A stretch of 64,000 bases of DNA. It comes from JAFGSI01 sp041287425. GTDB taxonomy: Bacteria; Chloroflexota; Anaerolineae; Anaerolineales; Villigracilaceae. Shown here in pieces: positions 23,255-33,441 of this stretch. The translations under genes were made by a program, and so were the position numbers. Location of the stretch: contig JBEULG010000013.1 in assembly GCA_041287425.1 (NCBI GenBank), positions 42,239 to 106,238 on the forward strand, written 5' to 3'. Every line of letters starts with the position of its first letter. Positions within the stretch are counted from its first letter, which is position 1. The notes beneath the pieces were generated by a model. That model was not told where the DNA came from. It saw only the letters and a list, made by a program, of their open reading frames with translations, and made no database searches.

Positions 23255-23337
23255 AGGTTCCTCCTGAAGGTGTAGGATATCGCAAGATAGGCGCTCATTC
23301 TCGCCGGCGAGGCGGCCACAGGCCGACGGCTTTAAAA

Positions 23338-24066
23338 TCAGACGATGTGCAAACCGTGCTGAGGCAGGGCGCGGGCGGCTGTCAATGCAAGCACGGAGCG
23401 CGCCCCCGCGTCGCGAAAGGCCTGAGCGCACGCCGAGAGGGTCGCGCCGGTGGTGGCGACGTCGTCAACGATCAGCACGGTTCTGCCTTCCACCTGCCGC
23501 GCATCCGCCCAAAAAGCGGCCTGCATGTTGGCGCGGCGTTCTTCGGCCGAGAGCCCCACCTGCGAGCGGGTCTCGCGCACGCGCCGGATGGCGGCCGGGG
23601 TATATTGCCAGCCGGCAAAAACGGCCAGGGGCCAGGCAATCAGGGCTGCCTGGTTGTAGCCGCGCTCCTTCATGCGTCGTTGGCCGAGCGGAACCGGCGC
23701 CACCAGGTCCACCGGCCAGCCCTGATTCAGGGCAAACGCGGCCATGGGACGCGCCAGCGCCTCCCCCAGCGCCATATTGCGCCGGTATTTGAGTTGATGC
23801 AGAGCATTGCGTATCGGGCCATCGAAGACCGCCCAGGAACGCAGACTCTGAAAGGCAGGCGGGGCTGAACGGCAGGCAGGACATAGATTTCCATGAAAGA
23901 TGGGGGTGCCGCACAATGCACATGCCGGCGCAGGCACAGGGTTCACCGCCGCCTGACAATCCGGGCACCAGCGGTATCCGCTGCGGTTACATCCCCCGCA
24001 TTGAGGCGGATACAGCCAATCGAGGCCACTCCACAGCCATCGGACGAGAGAATATCGCCAAGACAC
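23338..24066 (-). CDS. ComF-family phosphoribosyltransferase-like protein
   Basis: A 242-residue ComF protein. The N-terminus carries zinc-ribbon cysteines (PPQCGGCNRSGYRWCPDC, then CALCGTPIFHGNLCPAC). The C-terminal phosphoribosyltransferase fold shows LVAPVPLGQRRMKERGYNQA and the PRPP loop VLIVDDVATTGATL. ComF homologues take part in DNA uptake in competent bacteria. It sits directly downstream of the Tad pilus genes (15 bases after tadC), which fits a link between pili and DNA uptake, but that link is inference. Confidence 0.9.
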   Translation of the reverse strand: MSWRYSLVRWLWSGLDWLYPPQCGGCNRSGYRWCPDCQAAVNPVPAPACALCGTPIFHGNLCPACRSAPPAFQSLRSWAVFDGPIRNALHQLKYRRNMALGEALARPMAAFALNQGWPVDLVAPVPLGQRRMKERGYNQAALIAWPLAVFAGWQYTPAAIRRVRETRSQVGLSAEERRANMQAAFWADARQVEGRTVLIVDDVATTGATLSACAQAFRDAGARSVLALTAARALPQHGLHIV

Positions 24067-24081
24067 AGTCGGCAGATGAGG

Positions 24082-25032
24082 CTAGAAGCCCAATCCTTGG
24101 AAGGTGCGCCACAAACGCAATCCAGCCGGCGTCATCAGCACAATCATGATGGTGGGGAAAATGAAGCCGCCCATCGGCAAGAGCATCTTGATGGGTGCTT
24201 TATGCGCTTCCTCTTCGGCGCGCTGGCGTCGTTTCATCCGCATTTGATCCGACTGAATGCGCAACACTTTGGCCATGCTGACGCCCAGTTGTTCGCTTTG
24301 AATGATGGCCGCCACGAAAGAGGTCATCTCAGGGATGCCAATGCGGTCGGCCATATCCTTCAAAGCCTCGCGGCGAATCTTGCCCAATTGAATCTCGCGA
24401 ATGACCCGCCCAAAGGCCAGCGCCAGTTCGTTGTCCCATTTTTCATTGATTTTGGACATCGCCGCGTCAAGGCCGAGGCCAGCCTCCACGCAAATGGTCA
24501 GAAGGTCGAGAGCGTCGGGCATGGCTTTGCGAATCGACTTCTGGCGGCCGGTAATTCTGCTGCGCAACCACATTTGCGGCAAGAAGAAGCCCAGAAAAAT
24601 CAAGCCCAGGTTGATGATAATTTCCGTCCCTGCTGAAAGGCCGCTGGAGAATCGAGAAAGAATGAAGAAAAAACCACCCAGTGCGACGGGGATGATGATG
24701 TTCAAAGACAAAAAGGCTGTTGGCGACAGGCGGCCGGGATTGCCGGCCATTTCGAGTTGTTTGGCCGTGTTTTCCCGCACCCGCTCCGGCGTAATGCGGG
24801 CGGACAACTCGCCGATTTTGACCATCATCGGGTAGATGACGCGGTCAACGAACGGTTGCGACATTTCGATTTCTTCGAGCGAGGCCATCTCGCCCCGGCT
24901 GGCGAATTCTGCCAGGCGGGCTGAAAGCGGGTCTTCCTCAACATTGCGACGCCGCATGCCGGCGATGACCAATCCGGCCGCCCCGATGAGAACGGCCAGC
25001 AAAATCAGAATGACGATGACGGTAAGCAGCAT
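24082..25032 (-). CDS. tadC: Tad pilus inner-membrane protein TadC
   Basis: A 316-residue type II secretion F-domain protein. A hydrophobic N-terminal helix (about 3-24), a cytoplasmic region, helices near 113-160, the F domain (MPDALDLLTICVEAGLGLD and ELALAFGRVIREIQLGK) and a final helix near 280-300 are visible. With TadB it forms the platform on which the TadA ATPase drives Flp pilin assembly. It is encoded 1 base downstream of tadB. Confidence 0.9.
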   Translation of the reverse strand: MLLTVIVILILLAVLIGAAGLVIAGMRRRNVEEDPLSARLAEFASRGEMASLEEIEMSQPFVDRVIYPMMVKIGELSARITPERVRENTAKQLEMAGNPGRLSPTAFLSLNIIIPVALGGFFFILSRFSSGLSAGTEIIINLGLIFLGFFLPQMWLRSRITGRQKSIRKAMPDALDLLTICVEAGLGLDAAMSKINEKWDNELALAFGRVIREIQLGKIRREALKDMADRIGIPEMTSFVAAIIQSEQLGVSMAKVLRIQSDQMRMKRRQRAEEEAHKAPIKMLLPMGGFIFPTIMIVLMTPAGLRLWRTFQGLGF

Positions 25033-25033
25033 G

Positions 25034-25993
25034 TCACACCTCGATGTTCGCGATTCGAGTCATCGTAAAGTAGCCCAAACCAATCATGATTCCGGCCACG
25101 CCCAGCGCGATCCAGCCGCAGGGGCTGTTTTCGGGGGCGAAAAATTCGCGAATGTAAGCGGGGTTCAGGAACCACAGGATGCATATCAGACCAATCGGCA
25201 TGAGCGAGAGCAACCGACCGGAATACATAACTTGAGAGGTCAGAACCCGAATCTCGCCCTTGATGCGGATGCGTTCGCGAATGGTGTACGAGATAACATC
25301 CAGGATTTCGGCCAGGTTGCCGCCCACCTCGCGCTGCACATTGATGGCCGTGACAACGAAATCCAGGTCCTCGCTGGGGATGCGCCGCAAGAGATTATCC
25401 AGGGCGCGCTCCATGGGGATGCCCAGTTGAATTTCCTGCACCACCCTGCGGAACTCATCGCACAAGGGCGGCGGCATTTCCTTGCTCACCGCCTCCATCG
25501 CCTGGAGTGTAGAATAGCCGGCCCGCAGACCGTTCACCATCAAGTTCAGCATGTCGGGCAACTGGTCATTGAAGCGAATCAATCGCCGTCGTTGCTGCTG
25601 CTTGAGATACATGTTGGGCAGGAATAAGCCGACCACCGCTCCGATGCCGGCCGAAACGACCTCCCGCCCCCCGAGCAGGTAGGCAATCGCGGCCATGACG
25701 ATGACCACGATCACATAGAGGGCAACGTACTCGCCGGGCTTGAATTTCAAGTCGGCGCGCGCCAATTCCTTGGAAAGTCTCTCGCCCCAACTGGATTTCT
25801 CGACCCGTTTGTTCACCCAGTCCGTCAGGGCGGAGGTCTCAGGTTTTTGGGCTTGCGGTTTTTCTTCTTCCAGGTACTTCCCCAGCCGCTCTTCCAGGTC
25901 GGCGCGCTTGCTGGTCGCCGAGATGATGACGCCGATGATCAACAACACAAGGAGCGCACCGCCAACAATGAACAGAATCGTGATGGGGTCCAT
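25034..25993 (-). CDS. tadB: Tad pilus inner-membrane protein TadB
   Basis: A 319-residue type II secretion F-domain protein and TadC paralogue. It has an N-terminal helix (about 6-26), two central helices near 93-125, the F domain signature QLPDMLNLMVNGLRAGYSTLQ with LGIPMERALDNLL, and C-terminal helices. It pairs with TadC under the TadA ATPase, whose gene lies 39 bases upstream. Confidence 0.9.
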   Translation of the reverse strand: MDPITILFIVGGALLVLLIIGVIISATSKRADLEERLGKYLEEEKPQAQKPETSALTDWVNKRVEKSSWGERLSKELARADLKFKPGEYVALYVIVVIVMAAIAYLLGGREVVSAGIGAVVGLFLPNMYLKQQQRRRLIRFNDQLPDMLNLMVNGLRAGYSTLQAMEAVSKEMPPPLCDEFRRVVQEIQLGIPMERALDNLLRRIPSEDLDFVVTAINVQREVGGNLAEILDVISYTIRERIRIKGEIRVLTSQVMYSGRLLSLMPIGLICILWFLNPAYIREFFAPENSPCGWIALGVAGIMIGLGYFTMTRIANIEV

Positions 25994-26032
25994 ATTGTTA
26001 CCTGTCGAAAACGAGGGTTCAGGACTTCAAAC

Positions 26033-27451
<1,419 letters not shown>

Positions 27452-27469
27452 GTCAACCTCCTGCTAACA

Positions 27470-28705
27470 CTACCGCCGGGCAGGCTGCGCTTCCATGTTG
27501 TCAACCGATAAGAGACGGGAGCGCAGCGCCTCGGCCAGCATGAAAATTCCACGCGCCGCGGGCTGCGTCTTGTTATCCAGGACGAACGGAACGCCCCGGT
27601 TGACCGACGGGATGACCACCCGCTCGTCCAGCGGGATGACGGCAACCACCTCCTGCTTGAGATTTTCGCCCACCTTTTCGGGCGTGATGGCAATCCGCCT
27701 GTCGAAGCGATTCATGGTAAACGCGACCTTGCTGGAAGGGATGCCAAGGGTCTGCAGCAAATCCAGGAACAGGCGCCCGTCCTTGATCGAAGGAATATCC
27801 TGGGTGGTAATCAACACCACCGTGTCGCACACGTCCAGCACGGCCAGGGTCACATCGTTCAGATAAGAGCAAGTATCCACGACCACGTAGGCGTAGAGAC
27901 GGCGCAAATACTCCAGCAATTCGCTGACCTGATCGGGCTTGACGCTCTCGGCCTGCTCCGGGCGCGGCGGCGCGGCCAGGATGTGCATCCCCGAACCGGC
28001 ATGTTTGATCATCACCTCGCTGACGATCTCCGGGTCCAACTCGGAGGCCCGCGGCGCCAGGTCCAGGATGGTATTCTTGCCCTGCTCGTTCAAAAAGACG
28101 GCCACATCCCCAAACTGGAGATTGGCGTCCACCAGGGCCACAGGCGTATCCTCATTGTGGAGCGCCAGCGCCAGATTGACCGCCACCGTCGTGCAGCCGG
28201 TCCCGCCCTTGGGGCTATAGACCATGATGATTTTTCCCTGGGCCGCCATGCCGACCGGCATCGCTTGCGGCAGGCCCGGCATGGGGGCGGCGTAGACCTG
28301 GGTGCTCTTGGCCCGCTCCTCGCGCGCCAGGGCGCCGGCACGGCGGATGGCTGCGGTCAGTTCATCTGCCATCGGAGGCTTGGTCAGGAAATCACGTGCC
28401 CCCACCAGCATGGCCCGCCGCATGTAGTTCTGATCGCCCTGGACGGAAAGAATCACCACCTGCACATGCGGCATTTTTTGCCGAATCGTCTCGGTCGCGG
28501 TGATTCCGTCCATGTCTGGCATGTTGATATCCATCAAGACCACATCGGGCGATAATTCCTGCGCCATCTGAATGGCCTCGCGCCCCGTTCGGGCCGCGCC
28601 GACCACCTCCATGTCCGCCTCGAATTGCAATAATTTGCGGACATTTTCGCGCGTTTCAGCAACGTCATCGACAATCAGGACTTTGATCTTATCGCCATTG
28701 GCCAT
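27470..28705 (-). CDS. CpaE/TadZ-like ATPase with receiver domain
   Basis: A 411-residue protein. Residues about 1-125 are a receiver domain with intact residues (LIVDDVAETREN and VVLMDINMPDMDG). Residues about 155-400 are a MinD/ParA-like P-loop domain with deviant Walker A VYSPKGGTGCTTVAVNLA. TadZ/CpaE proteins place the pilus machine in the cell. Many homologues have a degenerate receiver; here the phospho-accepting aspartate is present, so the pilus may be controlled by phosphorylation, perhaps from the kinase at 30081-31127. It lies 18 bases upstream of tadA. Confidence 0.9.
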   Translation of the reverse strand: MANGDKIKVLIVDDVAETRENVRKLLQFEADMEVVGAARTGREAIQMAQELSPDVVLMDINMPDMDGITATETIRQKMPHVQVVILSVQGDQNYMRRAMLVGARDFLTKPPMADELTAAIRRAGALAREERAKSTQVYAAPMPGLPQAMPVGMAAQGKIIMVYSPKGGTGCTTVAVNLALALHNEDTPVALVDANLQFGDVAVFLNEQGKNTILDLAPRASELDPEIVSEVMIKHAGSGMHILAAPPRPEQAESVKPDQVSELLEYLRRLYAYVVVDTCSYLNDVTLAVLDVCDTVVLITTQDIPSIKDGRLFLDLLQTLGIPSSKVAFTMNRFDRRIAITPEKVGENLKQEVVAVIPLDERVVIPSVNRGVPFVLDNKTQPAARGIFMLAEALRSRLLSVDNMEAQPARR

Positions 28706-28783
28706 GCATGAACTCCACGCAGAGAAGAGAGATGAAGAACATCAAAGCAAAGTCCGAGCGATTTCGCCCAGCCTCCTGTTATT

Positions 28784-29911
28784 TCATTCCGGCGGAACAA
28801 TGATGACATCGTTGGGCAAAGAGGGCTGCACCAATTCGTCCAGGCGGGGGGTGGTTGCGTAGGGCAGTTTCGCCGGCACGGCGATGGAATACTGGGCCAG
28901 GACGTATTGCAGGGTGGCCGACTCGGTCTGCGGGTAAGGGCCTAAATCGTTCGGGTTGCGCAGCGCCAGGGTGATTTGAGCGCCGCTGTAGACCAGGTAG
29001 TTGAGGGTCACGGCGTCTTGTTGATTGACCATTAAGGTCACGATATCGGGGCGCTCGACTTCGGTAGTGGTAGCCTCTTCGGTGACAACCACCTGATCTT
29101 CGGCCGGCGCAGCGCTGGGCGCCGACAATTGGCCAGAGGCCGCCTCATCCGTGAGAGGGAACGTACCTACATGCAAGACCTGCGCCCGCTGCATAATCAA
29201 TTGCGAAACCAGCCGAGGCCGCTGGGCCTCCCCCGGGGTGATGTAGAGCGCCTGATCTCCCCAAACGGGGTCGGTCTCGGTGCGTCCCTGAGGTCCGCTG
29301 CCGGCGATCAAATCGACCGTCATCGTCAATACAGGAGCGATGATGGGGCCTTCCATCCTCCCCGCGCCGCTCAGCAGGCTGGTATTGTTCGGCAAGGCAG
29401 TCTGGAAGCTCGAATCCACATCGATGAGCAACATGGTCACAATGACATCAACGTAATCGCCATCCCGAATGCCGAACGCCACCGAGGACAAGCGGGTGAT
29501 GGGGATGGAGATGGCCGTATAGCCCGGTGGGATGAGCGGCGCCCAGGGCGAACCCGGCAGATTCACTTGGCCGGGCGTCAACGAAACCATTGAACTGGTA
29601 ATCCACATGCCCTGTTCGATGGTGTAACGCGCATATTGCCCAACGACGTCACCCACATTCTGGTACGTGCCTTCCACCAGCATATCTTGCGGAATTTCGC
29701 GAGTGACGAGCATCGCTTCGGTAATCTGGGTGCCGGCATAGATTTTCTGCCCGGCGGTAACGACTTGGGTCGTCAAAATAGCAGGGGTAGGGGTAGCAGC
29801 CGCCTCCTGGGTAGCGCCGATTCCACCGCGCAGCATGGCGTAGAGAATGCCGAAAATCACAATGACCACGACGATTAACACGAGGTAGATGAGAATTCGA
29901 TTGCGGCGCAT
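28784..29911 (-). CDS. cpaB: Flp pilus assembly protein CpaB/RcpC, SAF domain
   Basis: A 375-residue protein with an N-terminal membrane helix (about 7-27), then a SAF domain (about 46-110, VVTAGQKIYAGTQITEAMLV and REIPQDMLV) and a RcpC-like beta domain (GYTAISIPITRLSSVAFGIRDGDYVDVIV). In diderms it works with a secretin; none is seen here, as expected for a cell without a classical outer membrane. AAGGAG precedes the ATG, and its own promoter lies at 29953-29981. Confidence 0.87.
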   Translation of the reverse strand: MRRNRILIYLVLIVVVIVIFGILYAMLRGGIGATQEAAATPTPAILTTQVVTAGQKIYAGTQITEAMLVTREIPQDMLVEGTYQNVGDVVGQYARYTIEQGMWITSSMVSLTPGQVNLPGSPWAPLIPPGYTAISIPITRLSSVAFGIRDGDYVDVIVTMLLIDVDSSFQTALPNNTSLLSGAGRMEGPIIAPVLTMTVDLIAGSGPQGRTETDPVWGDQALYITPGEAQRPRLVSQLIMQRAQVLHVGTFPLTDEAASGQLSAPSAAPAEDQVVVTEEATTTEVERPDIVTLMVNQQDAVTLNYLVYSGAQITLALRNPNDLGPYPQTESATLQYVLAQYSIAVPAKLPYATTPRLDELVQPSLPNDVIIVPPE

Positions 29912-29952
29912 AGAACACTCCTTGGAACTCAGAGTTGAGAGCAGGTAATCTC

Positions 29953-29987
29953 ATTATACAGTAAAAATTCCACGCTTGCCACGTGGC
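29953..29987 (-). promoter_or_regulatory. cpaB promoter with overlapping palindrome
   Basis: The minus strand has TATAAT (29953-29958) preceded by TG. A weak -35 (TGGCAA, 29976-29981) at 17 bases overlaps the perfect palindrome GCCACGTGGC (29978-29987), a candidate operator. The whole 29912-30080 gap otherwise holds nothing recognisable. Confidence 0.5.
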
Positions 29988-30080
29988 CCAAAATAGGCCG
30001 TTGGTACGATAAAGAAGACCCTGCGATTGCAGCAGAGCCTTCTGTCCATACTGACCGCTTTCCGTCAATCGGCGCCGTTC

Positions 30081-31127
30081 TCACAAACTGCGGGCGGGGA
30101 CCGAAATCACAATCCGGGAGCCTTTGCCGGGAGCGCTGTCGATTTCAAAACTGCCGCCCAGCATTTCGACCCGCTCGCGGATGATTTTCAATCCCAGCCC
30201 GCCCTCTTTGCCCACGATTTCAGGGTCGAAGCCCTTGCCGTTGTCCTCGACGGCCATCTTGAGCACGTCCTCGCCCATATCCACCTGAATCTTGATCAAG
30301 GTTGCCTGGCTGTGGCGGGCCGCATTGCCCAGCAATTCCTGCATGGCGCGGAAGATCATCACCTCAAGATAGGACTCCAGTCGGCGTTCATTGCCTGAGA
30401 CCGCGACGCTCACATCCACGCCGGATTGTTCCTTGAACGTGTCAGCATAACGCCGGATGGTAGGCACCAGCCCCAAGTCGTCGAGCATCATCGGGCGCAA
30501 TTCGAAGATAAAATTGCGCACCTTCTGAAACGTGCTCATGGCGGCCGCCTTCAGGTTGCCAAGTTCCGTCTTCGCCTGAACGGGGTCCATATCCAGCAAG
30601 CGCATGGCAATCTCGGTCTGCAAAATGAAATTCGAGAGCGCCTGCGCCGGGCCATCGTGCATTTGCCGCGAAAGCCGTTGACGCTCGGCCTCCTGCGCGT
30701 TGACGAGCATCTCGACGCTGGTCATCTCGCCCTTCCCGCCTCGATTGCCGCCGCCTGTCCCGCTGTTGCCCAGTTGCGCCAACAATTTTTCCAGGGCGGC
30801 TTTGTGCCTTTCCAAATGGGCCTGATCGCTCTGTAATTTCTCCAACTGGCCGCGCATGACAAAGAGACGCTGCTGCGCATCCAGGGCCGAATCATAGGCC
30901 ATGCGAATCTCCTGCACCGAGGCCCGGTCCAATTGACTCTGCACCTGCTGCAAGTGAGCGGTGATGGCGGCGTTGCGCTGAGTCAGTTTTCCTACCTCGA
31001 CGCGGCTCTGTTCGAGCATCAGCGTCACTTCTTTCAGGGCGCGCTCGGTTTCGTCCAACTCGGCTTGAATCATCTGGCGGGGGTCATCCGCCGAGGCAAC
31101 AAGGCCAGATTCAGTTTCTGCAACCAT
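30081..31127 (-). CDS. Soluble NarL-type sensor histidine kinase
   Basis: A 348-residue cytoplasmic kinase with no membrane helix. Residues about 15-125 form a long coiled coil (sensor of unknown signal). The HisKA_3 phospho-acceptor site is RLSRQMHDGPAQALSNF, followed by LRPMMLDDLGLVPTIRRY. The ATPase domain has QELLGNAARHSQAT (N box), VEDNGKGFDPE and GGLGLKIIRERVE. It resembles DegS. Its partner response regulator is 12 bases upstream, and the Tad genes lie directly downstream. Confidence 0.92.
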   Translation of the reverse strand: MVAETESGLVASADDPRQMIQAELDETERALKEVTLMLEQSRVEVGKLTQRNAAITAHLQQVQSQLDRASVQEIRMAYDSALDAQQRLFVMRGQLEKLQSDQAHLERHKAALEKLLAQLGNSGTGGGNRGGKGEMTSVEMLVNAQEAERQRLSRQMHDGPAQALSNFILQTEIAMRLLDMDPVQAKTELGNLKAAAMSTFQKVRNFIFELRPMMLDDLGLVPTIRRYADTFKEQSGVDVSVAVSGNERRLESYLEVMIFRAMQELLGNAARHSQATLIKIQVDMGEDVLKMAVEDNGKGFDPEIVGKEGGLGLKIIRERVEMLGGSFEIDSAPGKGSRIVISVPARSL

Positions 31128-31139
31128 AGATGGCCACTC

Positions 31140-31835
31140 CTACACTTTGATGTTCGTGTCGTGTAACTGTACCCAGCCGCGTTTGAGGGCATAGACGACC
31201 GCCTGCGTTCGATCCTCGACTCCAAACTTTCGCAGAATTGCAGTCACGTGATTCTTGACGGTCTGATGACTGATGCCCAGCGCCACCGCGATTTCCTTGT
31301 TGCTCATGCCTCGCACGACACAAGAAAGCACCTCCATCTCCCGGTCGGACAGGGGATGAAAAGGACTGCCCGGTTCACTGTAAAGGTGCCGCGCTTTTTC
31401 CATCTCGTGTTCCAGCCAGCGCTCCAGCTCGCCCGGCGTGAAAACGCGGTCCTCAATGACGTACTTGCCGTTCACGACCTCGCGGATGGCATGAATCAGA
31501 CTCTCCGGATCGACATCTTTGGAGCAATATCCCGCCGCCCCGGCCCAGGCGGCGTGCAAAACCTGCTCGTGGTCATTATAGGCGGTCAGCAAAATGATGC
31601 GCGTGGGTAATTTGTCCTGGACAACCTGACGGGTGACCTGTTGACCGTTCAACACCGGCAGGTTGATGTCCACCACGGCCACCGTCGGCCGCAAGGAGCG
31701 AATCAGCACCAGCGCCTCCTCCCCCGTCGAAGCCTCGCCGATGACTTTGAAACCCGGCTCCAGCGAGAGGGCGTTGGCCACGCCCTGCCGAAAGAGGGGA
31801 TGGTCATCTACGATTACAATCGTTATTTCGTCCAT
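31140..31835 (-). CDS. NarL/LuxR-family response regulator
   Basis: A 231-residue regulator. The receiver domain has IVIVDDHPLFRQGV, the phospho-acceptor in VAVVDINLPVLNG and the YCSKDVDPE lysine. The LuxR-type DNA-binding domain has LSDREMEVLSCVVRGMSNKEI and SHQTVKNHVTAILRKF. It is transcribed first in the operon, followed by its kinase, and both precede cpaB, so it is a good candidate regulator of the pilus genes. Confidence 0.94.
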   Translation of the reverse strand: MDEITIVIVDDHPLFRQGVANALSLEPGFKVIGEASTGEEALVLIRSLRPTVAVVDINLPVLNGQQVTRQVVQDKLPTRIILLTAYNDHEQVLHAAWAGAAGYCSKDVDPESLIHAIREVVNGKYVIEDRVFTPGELERWLEHEMEKARHLYSEPGSPFHPLSDREMEVLSCVVRGMSNKEIAVALGISHQTVKNHVTAILRKFGVEDRTQAVVYALKRGWVQLHDTNIKV

Positions 31836-31855
31836 TACCGCCTCAACCTTTCATG

Positions 31856-31884
31856 AGTATAGCACAGGTCTGGCAAGCCAACAA
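31856..31884 (-). promoter_or_regulatory. Promoter of the two-component/Tad operon
   Basis: Minus strand TTGTTG (31879-31884), 17-base spacer ending in TGC, TATACT (31856-31861). Confidence 0.6.
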
Positions 31885-31941
31885 TTAATGAAATCTTACA
31901 GATGCGAAAAGCGCGCCGGGATTGACAGCCGCCCCTGCCTT

Positions 31942-33441
31942 TCAGCGCCCTCGCCAGCGGTAGACCGTCATGTGAACCGCCTCGTCGCCGGGCGAACCCG
32001 CCACGAAAACGGGCGGCAGGCCCGAGGTCAGGAGCGGATACCAGTCGGGGAAAGCGACCAGGTAATCCACGCCGCGGGCATCCAGATACGCTGCCAGGCG
32101 TTCTTCATCGCGAATAAAGGGAATCACCTCCGGCGAGACCAGGCCGGCCAGGTCCACCAGCCGGCGCTCGGCAAAGTATCCTACCGCCCCAATGTCATGC
32201 ACGGCCACCAGGCTGTCGGGCGAAAGGTTAGCCGCCATCCAGCGGGCCGTCTCCACCATGTCGGTCTCGATGAAGCGGACATCTTCTCCGTAAGCACGGA
32301 TTCCCAGTCCCCAGAAAGCCGCGCCCACCAGGAGCAAAGAGGCGGCCCAGACGGCGCGCAGGCGCCAATGCGTTCCCCGCCAGAGCGGTTCGCCGCCCAG
32401 CCAGCCCAAGCAACCGGTCATGCCGAAGAAGAAATAGACCGGCATGGCGGGCATGTAGTAACGGCCATGCTGGTAGGCCGGCAGGCGCATCAGGTACAGA
32501 GCCAGGTAGCCAAACATCCACAACAGGGCGGCGATTTGCCCGCCATCGCGCCGCCGGATGGCCGAGGCAGCCGCCAGGATGAAGCCCGGCAGCAGAATGA
32601 GGGAGGGGCCGCTCAGGAATTGCAACCCGACTTCGCCCAGCCGTTCCCCCAGCGGACGCGCCTGCCAGGAGGCGTATTCGGCCTGCTTGGCATAGAATGT
32701 GTTCGGCATCACCGCGCCGGTCAGGGTCAAATTGAAGAGCAAATAGAGAGCCAAGAACAGAGCGAAGCCCAGCAGCGCCGAAGCGAGGGCGCGCCAGCGC
32801 AGCCTCCAGCCGCGCTCGGTCAGTAGGGCGGCGAACAGGAGCGGCCCCAGCAGCGTCAGGCCGTCGGGTCGCACCCACAGGCTGATGCCGGTCAGGATGC
32901 CCAAGCCCAGCCAGTGCCGCCGGCCGGCGGCCATCAGGCCCGTCAGCACTTGAAAGATGAGCAGGGCGTGCAGCAGGGTCTCCATCCCCGAAAAAGCCGC
33001 CCAGCCGAGGTGCCATTCGAAGACGATGAGCAGCCCCGCCCAGGGAATCGCACTGCGGTATCTCTCGACCAGGCGGCGCAGATGGACTTCCACCTGAAAG
33101 GCCAACACAAAGAGCAAGACCGCACCGAGCAGATACGTCCAGGCGTAGGGGGAAAGGTGCAGCCAGAAGCCGATGGCCAGCAGCGCCGTCCAGAGCGGGG
33201 CGGTGGAGCCGCCCGAAGGTTCGCCCGGCACGAAGGCCCATTCGCCGCGCAGCGCCAGGTTGCGGGCGTAGGTTTGGTGAATCCACGAGTCGTCCAACGG
33301 GAAGCCAAGCCGCAGGGTCAACGCGCTGGCCAGCAGATATCCCGCCGCACTGACCACCACCGCGGCCAGCAAAATCAGTGCCCTGCGCCCGGCCCGCGCC
33401 GCCTCAGGGGGAGAGCAAGATGCGGAAGATGCGGGTTTCAT
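31942..33441 (-). CDS. Multi-pass membrane glycosyltransferase-like protein
   Basis: A 499-residue protein with roughly ten membrane helices. After the first helix comes GFPLDDSWIHQTYARNLA, an acidic luminal loop like that of GT39/PMT-type (GT-C fold) enzymes that use polyprenyl-linked sugars. The SGMETLLHALL stretch and WVRPDGLTLLGPLL are often seen in related bacterial proteins. A soluble C-terminal domain (about 400-499) follows. Substrate and acceptor are unknown. It is the last of four co-transcribed membrane proteins and overlaps the preceding gene by 38 bases. Confidence 0.7.
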   Translation of the reverse strand: MKPASSASCSPPEAARAGRRALILLAAVVVSAAGYLLASALTLRLGFPLDDSWIHQTYARNLALRGEWAFVPGEPSGGSTAPLWTALLAIGFWLHLSPYAWTYLLGAVLLFVLAFQVEVHLRRLVERYRSAIPWAGLLIVFEWHLGWAAFSGMETLLHALLIFQVLTGLMAAGRRHWLGLGILTGISLWVRPDGLTLLGPLLFAALLTERGWRLRWRALASALLGFALFLALYLLFNLTLTGAVMPNTFYAKQAEYASWQARPLGERLGEVGLQFLSGPSLILLPGFILAAASAIRRRDGGQIAALLWMFGYLALYLMRLPAYQHGRYYMPAMPVYFFFGMTGCLGWLGGEPLWRGTHWRLRAVWAASLLLVGAAFWGLGIRAYGEDVRFIETDMVETARWMAANLSPDSLVAVHDIGAVGYFAERRLVDLAGLVSPEVIPFIRDEERLAAYLDARGVDYLVAFPDWYPLLTSGLPPVFVAGSPGDEAVHMTVYRWRGR

